Positions 1 to 12,565 of a DNA stretch of 64,000 nt are shown in pieces (positions within the stretch are counted from its first letter, which is position 1; every line of letters begins with the position of its first letter). The position numbers and the translations under genes were made by a program. The notes under the pieces are model-generated. The model saw only the letters and a program-made list of their open reading frames with translations. It did not search any database and was not told the origin of the DNA. The stretch is from Glossina fuscipes (Eukaryota; Arthropoda; Insecta; Diptera; Glossinidae). The stretch is taken from positions 3,274,454 through 3,338,453 of the forward strand of contig NW_023998564.1 in the NCBI RefSeq assembly GCF_014805625.2, written 5' to 3'.

Positions 1-1739
1 CATGAGCCTTTAAACGTTTTGGTTATTGCAGATTATACACCATAAAAAAATTTATATTTACATTACTTTAAACCACCTATTAGCACACAAAGAAAAAATT
101 TTCAAATTCAGAGTTGCTCCTCGTATCAACAAACAAATTTTTTGTTTGTGGAATTCGAAATCAAGAAGGTAAAAATATTGTAATGGGCTGCAACTAGCCA
201 GTAAATACTCTACACCACTACCCTTAATACAGTTATTAATTTTCAATTCAAGACGTTTTATGGGAAGCAATCGAAAAAGCGCTCCGATAGCAACGATTTT
301 CATTAGCGTTCGTTCGTGGGCCAAAATACATCGATGTACCAAATTTCACGAAAATATATCAAATGTATGTTTAGGAGAAGGCAAGCGCAAACACTGATTC
401 TGAATCGACCGATATAATAAAGGGTGCGTCTATCGCAAGTGTACAAACTTAATATAATCTTGTACCATAAAAGGTGTGGGACATAAAACTATAATATATA
501 TCTTGCTTACAAAGTTGTGGGTGTGTTTGTATTAGTTTGTTTGCATAAATACATTATTTGAAATGTGAACAAAAACAATAAGGTTTCAAATGTTTTCATG
601 ATTCTCATAAGCGACTGACAGGAACATTCTGCAATGATTTGTTATAAAAAAATATTTCGAGAATAGAGGTGAAAAAAGAAGCGTAAGAAAAACGGTTCAT
701 ATATATACTTAAATTTCTATGTTATGCATATTTCGCTATTTTTTTGAAAGCACAAGCCAACACAAGATTACAACGACCTTAATTGGGCGTATGTGCACTT
801 AAAGTTACGTTACGGCTTTGGAAACTTCATAGCTCAAATTTAGACTTTTATAGCTTGAAACATTGCAAACAAATAAGTACAATACGGCAAAAATGCTAAA
901 ATTCTTCATCATCAGAGTTGGAAACTTAACTTTGGTAACAAAAGTGTCTATAAAATTTACTACTACTTTTTTTCCACCTCAGAAATATTTCGATCATCCG
1001 TCAGGACTCCCTTGATTTTAATTTAATTCAATGTAGTTCACTATCTTTCGGGTTGCTCTGCTACATATTTAATCAATTGTTGAAAAAAATTTGTATTGAA
1101 AGACATGAATAAAATTTATATAAAGAAGAAAAGTTTAAGAGCACAATGCTAAACCAGCCCATCACTTGCAAAAGAGCCCTGTGCACCTAGGCATAAGCAC
1201 TTACGCAAGTATGTACATAAAATAGTTACAGAGTGAGGAATTCTTCACAAAGACGCTCGTTAAGTTCACATTTTAATCAACTATCCCACAAAAGTTAGTA
1301 GGTTTCTCTTTACTCCATACATTTTTCTGTTTTATTGGCACAGGAACATTGCGAAAGTTTCCTGATTCCATTTCTCTTTTCACATCTTTGTTTATCGCAT
1401 TTTGTTCTTTAGAACTTGTGCACTTAATTCATCAAACTATATCCAGCGAAATCGATTCGTGGATGCTGGCAAAATTTAACAGCAGACTGGTTATTTTTTT
1501 GCTTCTTCTCAACAAATTGCAACGTTTAACTTTTGCATAGAGTATCTACTGCAATATCCCCAAATGAAGTCTGGAAATCCCCAATGAAGCTTGATGTTTG
1601 ATCAAATGCGAGAGCACCTCATATATATATAAAGCTTTACAGCATAAAGTTTTTCATTTGCGTTACTTCTTAATGCGGCTGTGTGTAGTTCGACCGACAG
1701 TTCTTTTGTTCGTTTAAGAGATGATCTTATTTTCTTAGC
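1..1739. other. A+T-rich stretch, no gene seen
   Basis: No reading frame here resembles a known protein. The short open frames are single, low-complexity and unsupported. The only recognisable content is one copy of a dispersed repeat, listed separately. Confidence 0.6.
301..440 (-). repeat. Dispersed repeat, family 1 copy
   Basis: The block holds GGGCCAAAA followed by GTACCAAATTTCACGAAAAT, then a GAATCGACCGATATAATAAA segment. Nearly the same words recur near 24500-24560 on this strand, and in reverse complement (AAATTTGGTGCAC core) near 22913, 23260, 41440 and 55030. It is a non-coding repeat of unknown class. Confidence 0.6.
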
Positions 1740-2110
1740 CCATACTCAACAAACTTTACGCATGACAGGTGTCGCGCCATGACTAATAGGGAAAAAGCTG
1801 AATTTGATCCATCAGCGCCGAATGGTCTGTCTATCTAGCACTTGTATGACTCCCCTTGAAGTTTCGCAACAGATGTCGCTAGGGGTTTAACGTGGTTACC
1901 CTTTATATAGGCTTAACCCCACGGCGACGAGAGTAATTATTTCCCCAGTGCAGCCAGAAAACGTATAGGAACGTATGCCTCTCTCTCGTAAAAGTGAGCC
2001 CTACTTCTAGAAGCTCTGTCTTTCTTTGGGGATGCGAAGCAACTCCACACCGAGCAAAAGCTCCTGCGCCTGTGTGGAACAACAGTTGGCAATCCCCGAA
2101 AGAAGTTTTA
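1740..2110. other. GC-richer block with TATA-like site and nested hairpin
   Basis: This patch is clearly richer in G+C than its surroundings. It contains CTTTATATAGGC near 1911, preceded by GGGGTTTAA and followed by TTAACCCC, and ends in the nested stem-loop at 2022-2104. It might be part of an LTR or another mobile element, but no paired terminus was found. Confidence 0.35.
2022..2104. other. Nested three-tier stem-loop
   Basis: The outer arms are TTCTTTGGGGAT (2022-2033) and ATCCCCGAAAGAA (2092-2104), which pair with one bulged base. Inside them CCACAC pairs with GTGTGG, and at the centre GAGC-AAAA-GCTC forms a perfect hairpin. There is no coding potential. It could be a structured RNA or the end of a foldback element. 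Confidence 0.45.
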
Positions 2111-4288
2111 CTTCAAATGAGATTATAAAAGAACATTGATTGGGAGAGATGGGGACAACAATTCAAACTATCAATTAAAATCAACCTTTGGTAAGTTGCA
2201 CAAAGTTGAACCAATTATTAAGAAGCTAAATTAGATTTTCTTAAGACTATTTAGTTTTAAAGTAATCACACCGTATACTTTTTTACCATATAAGATTTTT
2301 AGTTTATCGCCAGTAAAAAACTAAAATATGGTAGATTTTGCTCCTTTCGACTTTCCGCAGCTGTTAAAGCACCTCACAGAAGCTATTATCCACAGTTAAA
2401 CAAATCTTTTCAAATATAAATCATGCAACTTGCATGGGATTAAAGAACATGACTTTCTGAACAACCTGATAAAAGATAACGATCACTGCTATGCCTGTGG
2501 CTATTTGATGGCTATGCAAGCTCAAGAAACAAGATAAACTCCTTTACCCAAGGAAGCTTTACCGAGAGCAGAAATTTGGAAATAATTTTCGTGATTGCTT
2601 ATGCCACAATAATTTGAAATAATAGTAGAATAGTCTTATAGGTAGGTTATATAAGATTTGTCTTATAAACATAATACAAGCAGTTGTTCTACTTGTTTCT
2701 AGTGAAAGATTTTTGTCTTATCATATCTTATTTGCTTCCTATTTTTCAATTTCGTATTAATTGTCACTTTAACATGATTCTTTTTTTGTTTAATTTATAT
2801 TCAAGAGAGGCTTTGTTTAGATGATCGTATAACTTGAAATTAAGAATATTTATACAAATATTGTAAATTAAGACATTAACAAAATAATCCGGGAATGCTG
2901 CTTTAAAGGAGGCTGAAAGACGGCGAAACGCAACATCCCGACTTCAAAATAAACAGATACGTCTTCGTGACCTTAAGTGCGAACAAATTCACCAGAAAAA
3001 AACGATGTGGTTGAAAGTTGGTACGAGATGAAAGCCCCAAAGAATTTCCTAGTATTAATCTTGGAAAAATCTGAATGATCATAGAGAAGCAAAGCGACAA
3101 CTCATTAAAAGGTATAAATGAAAAATTTATTAATCTAACAATAGTTTTGACTTTCGTGCTAAAAGCACTTAATAAACATGTTTTCAATTGTTTTCCACAA
3201 ATTTTGCATTAGCCACCATGATGTTGCCATTAGTACTTGCAAAATCAACGAAAAGAAAAGAAAGAGCAATGGCCATGATTGGATGTACGTTTTGAAATTA
3301 AGAGTAATTCTTTTAGTGTCTACTAAAACGGAAGCACCATACCCTTGCAAAATAATACGATAATATTATTTATTCAACGCGCTTGCTTGCCGTTAAAAGC
3401 GAGTAATAAAGTATATCGTTTCCGTATTGTAGTTCAGAATTAGTTGTTACTAAGTACGCGGGCGTGGACGCCTTGGACTTTGTTAGTCCAAGAGTCGTTT
3501 ATTTTTTTCATCGTTAGTGCGAAAGTTAAATTTTCAGTGACTGTCTTAATCTTAATTCAATAAGTTGCTTCCACGGTTGCCATTTAAATCTGAAACACGG
3601 AAGTGAATAATTTTTAGTTTTCTTGCCCGGCTATTGTTTACCTGTTTTAGTGTGTTAGCATTTGTAACTATAGACCCTGGTAAGTATTTATGAATAGTTG
3701 GGTCATAATTTATTGATGAAAATATACAATTAATTTTTTTTAAATGTTCATAAAGCATATTATTTTAATAGAAATGATTTTGAAGATCAATACCGTGAGG
3801 AACAAAAAAGAACTTGATATTTTCTGAAGAGAAGCTCACGGGTTTTAATGGTTTTTGTCCGTCTTTTAAGAGATCGAGGTCAGGTTTGCGCTCTTTTCGA
3901 AAGCAGTCGTAATAAAAGAGACTGCAGTCCAAGTGGAAATTCTACATGAGTATAAGAACTACATAAGCATAGAAGTATGTGCACTGCTCATGGAGGCATT
4001 TTGGCCTCTTTTTACGAAAAAAAATACCTAAACGCAAATTGTATATTGTAGACCGTATAGTTTGTAGCCTCTGCTTGTATCATTTTCATGTAGTTACTCA
4101 AGGGATGTGCTCTATTAGTTAATGAGTAGGAAGAAGAGGGGAAAGAGGAATAGAGATATAGTGGCCGCAGCATAGTGTATGTCTGTCGAGACGACAGCTC
4201 TTACAATTTCAAAATTCAACGCTGCGCAATAAGTATTATTAAAGCGTGTACTGAAAAGTTGGCCCCTTTACGAAAAAAATATTAAGTT
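2111..4288. other. A+T-rich stretch, no gene seen
   Basis: Nothing supportable as coding. Two small adjacent perfect hairpins occur at 3461-3492: GGCGT-GG-ACGCC, then CTTGGACT-TTGTT-AGTCCAAG. Confidence 0.55.
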
Positions 4289-4293
4289 TAAAA

Positions 4294-4345
<52 letters not shown>

Positions 4346-4431
4346 ATAACTTTAGGCTAATGAAATGAGTTCTTCGACCAAAAGGAAAAGAGACTTGGAA
4401 CACAGGCTATCGGCTCTAACTAAAAAAGTAT
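4289..4431 (-). mobile_element. 5'-truncated I-clade LINE with target duplication
   Basis: A 121-base insertion (4300-4420) is flanked by an 11-base direct repeat, TAAAAAAGTAT, at 4289-4299 and 4421-4431. On the minus strand it reads as a LINE 3' end finishing in a long TAA tract, seen on the plus strand as ATT repeats from about 4297 to 4343. The internal segment (GGCTAATGAAATGAGTTCTT, then CAGGCTATCGGCTCTAA) matches the 3' end of the larger I-like copy near 58560-58635. TAA tails and target duplications of about 10-14 bases are typical of I elements. Confidence 0.82.
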
Positions 4432-7400
4432 ATTTCTTGTTCTCAATTTAAACTACTTTGCTTCACTTTTCTTCTTTTATGAATAGGCGTTTTTTTGTCC
4501 TTTGAAGTCCATAATGAATCGTCAAAAATATATCAAATTGAAAACAAAATAGCTGCGTGGGAGTGCGCTTTATATGAATGATATCTCATGTCTTTCGAGT
4601 AGTGGCAATGTTTTAAAATCAGCGCATGCAGATAGCGTACAATCGTTTCACATTCATGTTTCATCTATAAAGACATTTACAGCCAGATGACTTTTGGAAA
4701 GCAAAACGGAAGATAAAAAATAAGAAATTTTATAGCGAGCAGCGGCTACATAACCTCACAGTCATTCACATAACGACTTTTCAAAGTAAGGTGTTGTATA
4801 AGAACTAGTGCGAGAAGCAATCCAAAGTAGTTTTTTCTCGAGTCAATGCACGTCAGTGCACCATATTTTATGGCAATGTCTCAAAAATTGCGAGCACCGC
4901 TTCGTGCAAAAGAATACAGACATGCAAACAGGCGAACAGCCAGCTTATATCGATGAAAAAAGCGTTCTGAATTGATCGTATAATATCTATGGTGCAGGAT
5001 ATAATAAATACGAAATACGTGGCGAATTTTTTATATCCCCCGTCATTATAAAATTAAAGTGCACTATGCACTGCAACATTTGGCGGGCATGGCCCATTTT
5101 TTCAATATTCGCACGGGTACTGTAGGTTCACCCATAGAAGTTTTTATAGCTCTATCTCGCGTGATTTATGAATAACATGCTAAGACCCAATTTTTTTGCT
5201 TTCGAAAACACGCTTGTTTCCAGATGGTGTTGGTGTGATGGTGTGATGGTGGTCCTTCGATCAATTTCAGCTATGCTCGTCACCGACGCGCATTCAAATT
5301 GAGTCTTATATCTTCATTTTCTCAATTGGCAAAGTCCTACACAGACGGACAGATGGACATATCAAACTCAAATCAGTATTTAATACTGCTAAAAATGCTG
5401 GACTCAGAAGTTTACTTTTGAGAATAAGTAAAAATTTTCACAAATAATTTAATAATAACTCCATTCTTCAGTAGTGAGTATAATAATACATATAAAAATT
5501 GAATCTCTGTTAACTTTCATAAAATTTCATTTATTTCATCTGCAGAAGTAAATAGTGTATGTGAAAATAGGCAACATTTTCTTATCTTCCTTCAAAGATA
5601 AATTTGCAAAAAGAACAAAACTAAAAGAAAATCTGCCGTGTATAAAGAGAAATAAACAACAGTCTACGGCTGAACGTTAGATCGGAGTTTTATGTAATCC
5701 GTTTCAAATATGGAATGGAAATTTTGATGACTGAACGGCACAGCGAACTATAAAAAAATACGTTCTTATTTTATTTAAAGATTGAAAGATAAAATATCGA
5801 AAATGTAATTTGCTTCTTCCTCTTTTATTTTCTTAAAAATATGATGTGTTAAACCACTTTGAGATGATGATTTTTTTAATAACACTTAACACCTTCACCG
5901 ATCTAAGCTAATTATTTTTAGTAAATTATTCTGAGTTTAATTTTTTTCTCAAATTGAAAAACTTTCCTTTTACGCATTTGTGTATAATAAAATTCAGTGA
6001 TTTAGTGATTATTTTTCTTCCTCAACACTTTGTTAACGTTCGTTATGCATGTTATGAGTTTTTATTTACTAATGTTTCCATTTTTTTCTTGCAGAATTAT
6101 TATAATTTATACATTTTCTATATACATATATGTGCGTATTTTTTAAGTTTGGCTCATTATACTCGAAAGGTTCTCGATTCATAAGTTAAATTTTTACATT
6201 TTCCTCCAAATCAAACATAAAAAATCGGGAAAAATATCACGTGTAAACAATGCGACAAAATTTTAGATTACATTTAATATCAAGCGAAATCGAACTAGTA
6301 ATGACGCAGTTGCCTACGCAAACGTATACTAAACTACGAACAAGAACATAAATAAGATAGATGTGGTAGTGAATGTTGAAGAGTAACTTGCAGACAGAAT
6401 TATAGTATATACGTAACAGCAGGGGCAGCATCTGTAACAAAATGGTTGCAAACGCAAGGCTAAGGTATAACAGGAAAAAGCGCCAAGAGTATAAGAAAAA
6501 AAGATGCCATGGAAACTAAATTAAGAAATAACTGGATGACAGTGCAATGTTGGAAATACTGTTGTAGTAAATAATAAAATTAAAGGTAAAAAACGAAGAA
6601 AAAAACTAGTGGGAGAAACCAGCAGATGATGAAAAGTAAATAAAATAACACCGTATAAAGATAAAGGAATGATAGATGAAGGAAGCTTATTAACTTTTTC
6701 CAAATAAATTCAAAGCCTTTTAATTGCGATTAATTAATAAATTAATTAAATTTCATTTAATTTTTTTTTGTCTATGTTAATCTCTCTTCATTTACTTTTA
6801 ATCCGTTTATTGTGGAATTTTGATAACATTGCACCTTTTTTTTTTGTTTTGCTTATGGCGCAAATATTCTATGGCTATGTTTGTATCGGAAGAAAATTAA
6901 GATCAACTTTTACCAGCGTGCGAACACGTTCTCCGTTATATCACCTCCGCTCAGTTGCGTTTTACGTTTTCAACTGTTCAACTGTGTGATATTTCCAATG
7001 ACTGCTTTGAATGCGTTGCAAAAAAAATATGGGGATTTTATTACTCGTGAGCGTTAGTGAAACTCTCTGAGAGGGCTTTGGCTTCCTTTAATTATTGTAT
7101 TATTTATTTTGTTTGTTTTTCTTTCCCTTTTTTATAGTATTGTAAACAAAAAAAATATTACGTGGATGAGTATTTGGTATTCACGCAAACTAACTTTAAA
7201 AGTGATTGATGAATGCGTAAAATATTGTCCACATGGCTGTTAACGCGGCGTTGGCGGCTATACAATTACAATAATTTTGTAAAATATGCAGATTCGTAAG
7301 TATTGCTTGAGAGAGATGGATAGTATAATATATAATTTGAAATTTTTAAAACATTTTGTTCTCGCGTTAGGTGTAACTATTTATCTTATAAAAGGTAGAA

Positions 7401-7589
7401 AAACAAATTGTTTTATTTAAAGAAAAGAAGCGCACTGTATGTTAAACTAAAAAAAAATTTTTAATTTTCTTTAGAAGATTGGCAAGAGACGTCTGCGTTC
7501 GACAATCGTTTTTGACTTTGGCTTAACTATGATGAAAGCGAAGAAAAGGAAACCGAATATATATGACATTAGTGTTCATATCTGAACGG
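4432..7589. other. A+T-rich stretch with dispersed repeat debris
   Basis: No gene is supported. Near 4920-5040 and 5100-5400 there are segments typical of dispersed repeats in this window, such as CAGACGGACAGATGGACATA. The 60-76 residue open frames are hydrophobic, low-complexity products of A+T-rich DNA. Confidence 0.5.
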
Positions 7590-8456
7590 CGCAGGGTATA
7601 TTTATTTTATCAAAAAGTTCCGGACGCTCAAAAAGAAGTTTTAAAGACCACATAAAGTACATATAACGTGCAGTACGACGTAAACTTGGAACATCTCTGT
7701 TCTCAAAACCAAAAAAAAGCATAGTGGGCTTGGGTCATTGTAGATTCAAACAGGGAAAATGTTACAATTAATATTATAGGGTATATAAATCACTTTTTTA
7801 CAATCTACATTACTTGCTGTACAGGGTTGTAGTGGTATTTCACTCAGATGTACATACATATATATGCATAAGTTTTTAAATTTCCATTTTTGCGAATGGG
7901 AGAATCTTTACCACGGATACTACAAAGTTGCGCAGACAGGATAATAGACAGACAGACAGGCAAAAAGACACATGTGGCTAAATACATTCCGAATTTGAGA
8001 CTGGCCAAGCGTTTACATTATTCATATGCTTTATAGGATTTTTGAATTTTGTTAAACTCCGCCACAATTGTTTTGAAAAAAAAGGGATTTTGTGAAACAT
8101 TGTATAAACAAGTAAGCGTGGTTGGTTTTTTCCATTTCTGTGGAGATTCTTCTAGAATATACCATAAAATTTTTGTAGATGTATCTGCTGGAGTAATAAG
8201 CAAAAAACCAATTTTTTATTCCTTTCGAAAAGCAAAGACATCGTCAGTTTACTTAGTACTGTAGACGCTTTCTTCGATCGAATTGACCCAATTTGAGCAC
8301 CAACCTGCATGCAAGAGCTGCTAAATTTCAAGTCGATAGCTTCATTTTTGCGGGTACGAGAATATTTACAACAGACATTATACAAACGGACAGAAAATCT
8401 CTCAGACAGACAGGCATGCTTAAATCAATTTACCGTTTAACGCTAATCAAGAATAT
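7590..8456 (+). repeat. Dispersed repeat, family 2, left part (interrupted by LINE)
   Basis: This segment parallels 31060-31860 in order. Shared features are a TTGCGAATGGGAGAA-like stretch, a run of GACAGACAGACAGG with CATG-TAAAT, a second module with CAACCTGCATGCAAG, and an end of AATCAA(T)TTA followed by GAATAT. The match breaks at about 8456, where the LINE tail starts, and resumes at 12480. It has no coding capacity. Confidence 0.6.
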
Positions 8457-8549
8457 TTTATTTATTTATTTTATTCCACCTATACTAGAAACTCAACTAA
8501 ACAAATAACAGTCGAGTTCAATTGGCTCTTAATGCAAAACTTATATTAA

Positions 8550-10316
8550 TTAACAGTAAAATTGAGTATAAGCATAATAAAACAAATAAGAAGAAAAAAA
8601 AAAGAAAAAAAGCATGTACACTATCAGCATAGGAGCACACTTACAACCGGTATAGGACCAAATTGCAAATGAACCCCTAAGCCATCGCAAACATGCATAA
8701 GCCTGGCAACCGATAATAAATTGACAATAATTCACTTTCGAAACGTAACGACTTTTTAAGGATAAAAGATAGTTTAAATACGACATAGGTAAATCGCGCG
8801 TATTAAGCAATGTTGCTTTAATGGACTTTAAAGAGTCCGATAACGAGAATAAGTGGTAGACGTCATTTAGGTTCTTGCAAACGACTCTGAGCGGATTGAA
8901 CAGCTCATAATTAAATTTACACTGATTAAGCTTAACCAAGATAAAGTGCCTAGAGAAGCGGTTAGGGACATTAAAGCTTATTTCACCAAGTAATGAAGGC
9001 GAGTCAATAGCACCATTTATTACTTTAATTAGAAAGGAAAAGCCAAGAACAAATCTACGTTTCTCAAGAGAAGGTAAGGACAGCAGAAGCAACCTATTTT
9101 CATAGAGAGGAAGAGAGGCAATCGGATCCCAACCCAAATTTCTAAGGGCAAACGGCAAGAATTGCTTTTGAACAGATTCAATTGAATCTACGTAGCACCT
9201 ATATGAAGGAGACCACACAACTGAGGCATACTCGAGTATGGGTCTAACCAAACACATGTACAGCCTTTTCGTAATGTAGGGATCATCAAGCTCTTTGGAC
9301 CACCCATTTATAAAACCAAGCGCGGACCTAGCTTTGCTAATCGAGAGCTCAATATGCAAGTTAAAACGTAAGCTATGGTCAAATAGAACGCCTAAATCTG
9401 TAATCGAATCGACGTCCTCCAACTTACGCGAATCTATGAAATACTGAGTAATGAATGACTTTCTTCTTGAGAATGAAAGCTTCTTACATTTGCTCAGATT
9501 TAGTTTCAGAAGATTCAAAGAGCACCATGCAACAAAATTATCCAAATCACCTTGAAGCTGATGTGATTGCGATTCAACAGAGAAGGAAGAAAACAGTTTC
9601 ACATCATCAGCATACATTAAGATCTCGCTGGAATTAACCACATATGGGAGATTGTTAATGTATAAACTAAATAAAATAGGACCTAAGTGACTTTCTTGAG
9701 GTACGCCAGACGTAACGGGGAATTCATCCGAGGTGATGGAGTTAAACAAAACCCTGAAGGATCTATTGTGCAGATAAGAGCTTATCCATTTCACTAAGTA
9801 GGGTGGGAAACCAGAGGCTTGGAGTTTAAAGATAAGTAGTCTATGGTTAACCATATCAAATGCTTTGCTTAAATCAGTGTAAATAACATCTGTGCGAAAG
9901 CCGCTAGAAAAAGCCTTGAAAACATGACAGGTCAACTCTAACAATTTGGTGACTGTAGATCGCCCTTTACGAAAGCCGCGCTGGTGCGGAGAAATATACG
10001 AATTAATGGCAAAGGCCAAATGCTGAGTCACGATACGCTCGAACAACTTGGGCAAGACACTCAACTTGGCTATGTCTCTGTAGTTCTCAACAAATTGTCT
10101 ACTTCCACTCTTGTGGATAGGAATAAGGAAACTACTCTTCCAACACGAAGGAAAAACACATAAATTCAAAGACAGGTTAAAAATCTTTGAGATCACACCA
10201 CATAACTCGACAGCGCCAGATTTAAGTACACATGATGGAATTCCATCAGGTCCAGGCGAACAACTGTATTTTAGAGAACTCAACCCTTTAAAAACATCAT
10301 CTTCCGAAATAACCAA
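8550..10316 (-). pseudogene. LINE reverse transcriptase (copy 1)
   Basis: A 588-codon frame covers most of the reverse transcriptase and C-terminal region. Visible motifs in order are SPGPDGIP, NYRDIAKLSVLPKLFE, the palm aspartate in YTDLSKAFDMVNH, SGVPQESHLGP and the catalytic LMYADDVKLF. The family motif B normally reads PQGS; here the glycine is glutamate, while the sister copy keeps PQGSHLGP. The open frame lacks its natural upstream part, which lies in another frame at 10340-10774. The enzyme would nick target DNA and copy its own RNA into it, but this copy is probably inactive. Confidence 0.85.
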
Positions 10317-10339
10317 GTTAGGTATTGAAACCGAGTTAG

Positions 10340-10774
10340 TTATAGGATATGGGTAGTTTGCTGATAAATCGAAATTAGCAATCGAAAAGTTTCGTCGGAA
10401 ATACTCAGCAAATAGATTTGAGAATCAGAGCCATTAACAGAAACATGAGAGGGATATGTGGAAATTTTTCTTTTAGAGTTAACAAATTTAAAGAAGAATT
10501 TAGGATTAGCAAACAGAGAGGATTTAATGAACTGAAGGTATCTGCAGTAATAATGATGGTTGAGGGAGTTAAATCTATGCCTCGCCACCGAGTAAGTGAC
10601 ATAGTCGAGCGCAGAGCCACCTTTCGAATATTTTTTGAATAGCGAGTTTTTTCTATTCTTGTGATATATAATTGTCTTATTAAACCACGGGGGACACCTG
10701 CTTCGAGGTCGACGATGCTTGATCGGAACAGATGCAGCAATAGCTAGATTTAATGTATTGTAGAACGATGACAA
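10340..10774 (-). pseudogene. LINE ORF2 linker between endonuclease and RT (copy 1)
   Basis: This 144-codon frame carries the region between endonuclease and RT, including RPRSRCPPWFNKTI and NPKFFFKFVNSKRK, typical of LINE ORF2 linkers. It is out of frame with the downstream RT. The correct continuation (AEYFRRNFSIANF, then NSVSIPNLVISEDDV) is readable in the neighbouring frame across 10320-10430. The same frameshift is present in copy 2. Confidence 0.8.
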
Positions 10775-10905
10775 TAAGCTTTCAATACTACCGGTTGAGA
10801 AATCAAGGGTCAGATAGGAAAGACGATGTTTTAGTAATACAATATTGATTTTATGAAAATCATAACAATTATTTTAAAAAGTTTGAGTTGGCACATTAAG
10901 GCATT

Positions 10906-11412
10906 TCAACAAACCATCATTAATATGATGAAAGGAAATGCATATTGATGGATGATAAGGATCCTCAGGTAAACTAAAAGGTGGACAAAGGTGGTGTCAC
11001 TAAAGAACACAACAGCTCTATCAGACGTTGAAGTAGGAACCAAACAGCCAGAATTATCAGTGCTACACCAAGTGACTTGAGGCAAATTGAAGTCACCCAA
11101 TGCAACGACCAAATCAGTGGGTCTAGACCGCTTGGCCACTTCACAAACGAGGGAAGCGTGTTTCCTGTAAATGGAGATATCGGAATTTGGGGGAATATAG
11201 GAGCAGGTTATAAATAGATGTTTATCAGGCATATTCGCACGAATAGCCATAAATTCAACGTCAGGAGAAGTGGGAAATTCAATTAAATTGGACGGGACTG
11301 ACGCAGATATGGCAATTAATACACCACCACCAATGCGATTCACTCGATCATTTCTAAACACTTGGAAAGAATTATGAAAAAGTTCCGACGAATGAAGATC
11401 GGTTTTAGCCAA
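10906..11412 (-). pseudogene. LINE endonuclease domain (copy 1)
   Basis: This is an apurinic-type endonuclease fragment with GGGVLIAIS, TCSYIPPNS and the active-site GDFNLPQVTW. The start of the domain (YQNVRGLNSKI, FTETWLKPDLHSSE) is encoded just upstream in another frame. The C-terminal part shifts frame near 10970. The domain nicks target DNA during LINE integration. Confidence 0.82.
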
Positions 11413-11533
11413 GTTTCAGTAAAGGCCAAACAGACAAATTCCGTGCTCACTGAATTTAGAAAAGTGGAACGAATTTTCGAATTTAGGCCCCTAACATTTT
11501 GATAAATGAGAGATAGTGGGCCTGAAGAAACAA

Positions 11534-12329
11534 TTAGTTTTTTGAAGGCGACAAGACTATTGCCTTGGTATTACGGGGACGATCTCGAGGGATAAATTCC
11601 TTAATTAAGGATCCTACTGGCCACAGTGACTTGTTTAACAACATATCACTGTTTCCAGTCGGAACTAAAATTTTAAAAGAGGAGATTGCCCTAGCTTGAG
11701 AAGGAGCCATTTTGAAGATGCTAACACGTTTTAAGTTGACTGATGGGACTTTCGCCAGATAACCTTTTATGTTGTCCACCGATGTTTCAGGCGCCAGTCT
11801 TGACACAAATATTGCTTTTCCAGGAGGAACTGCCGTCAAGCAAATGTCATTATTTGGAACAGGAGGGGGGAGAGGTAGGAGAGGAGAGGGTAGGAGAGTT
11901 TCGAGTTGGGGAAAATATAGATGGGGTTATCGCCCTTGTACCGGCAGCTTGTGAGACTTGCCCAGTCTGGTGACCAGCATTCACACGCGAACAGCCAGGA
12001 GGAGAGGATGATTTATTTTTCTGTTCATTACTTTTAGGCGATGGCGCTTGATTAGAGTGAGTAGCGGCTCTGGGCGGAGATACCCTTGCCACTTCAGCGT
12101 AGCTTAAAACCGATGGACTTGCCGGTTTGTTTGTAACTGTTTTGCTACCAACCGACGCAGCAATATCGGAAACATTACTGTTCATTTTAGAGTTAGAGGG
12201 AGCGGTAACTTGTACCAACGAATTAGATTTGGAGAAAGCCAGAGGTGACGTCCCACACGCTACGCTACGAGTAGAAGATGAGTGTCCAAAAAAAGCGACA
12301 CTCATCAAACCTGGACTTAATGAGCTCAA
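11534..12329 (-). pseudogene. LINE ORF1 protein (copy 1)
   Basis: Two overlapping frames (11534-11839 and 11850-12329) together encode an ORF1-type protein. It has a serine/proline-rich linker (SPSVLSYAEVARVSPP) and an RRM-like segment (KAIFVSRLAPETSVDNIKGYL). It ends at LSPSKN followed by a stop. Upstream, at 12400-12479, the end of a PHD-like finger reads RWSCPDCRQ, so the element is truncated inside that finger. A one-base shift and a small insertion near 11860-11890 break the frame relative to copy 2. Confidence 0.72.
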
Positions 12330-12479
12330 ACTTTTCCCACAAGGAGCCGAGATTTCTACTCAATTCCGAGTAACCATAACGGGTCTCCATGAAAAGTTTA
12401 TAAAAGTCAATGTCCCGCTGCCTACAGTCAGGACATGACCATCTTAAGCCTTTAGACGGATCAGCGACTGCGTCAGCAG

Positions 12480-12565
12480 TACATATAATTTGTGGGGTTC
12501 CTAAAGCTTTCTTCTGGGTATTATAAAGGGTTTGACAAAATGAACATTCCTCTCATTCTTCGGTG
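12480..12565 (+). repeat. Dispersed repeat, family 2, right part after LINE
   Basis: ACATATAATTTGTGGGGTTC and GGGTATTATAAAGG resume the repeat left at 8456. The uninterrupted homologue at 31850-31925 reads GAATATACGTAATTTGTGG and then GGGTATAAAA. Confidence 0.55.

Larger units (their letters stand above)
8457..12479 (-). mobile_element. CR1-like LINE, copy 1 (5'-truncated, defective)
   Basis: This is a 4.0 kb non-LTR retrotransposon. Reading down the minus strand it holds the end of a PHD-type zinc finger, a linker and RRM-like segment (ORF1), an apurinic-type endonuclease, a reverse transcriptase, and a tail of AAAT units near 8457-8475. No RNase H follows the RT, which suits the CR1/Jockey group; CR1 is favoured because of the PHD-like ORF1. 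It is nearly identical to 32191-36332 but starts about 150 bases later and carries 13 extra bases near its 3' end. The coding frame is broken in several places. It interrupts a dispersed repeat that resumes at 12480. Confidence 0.88.
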
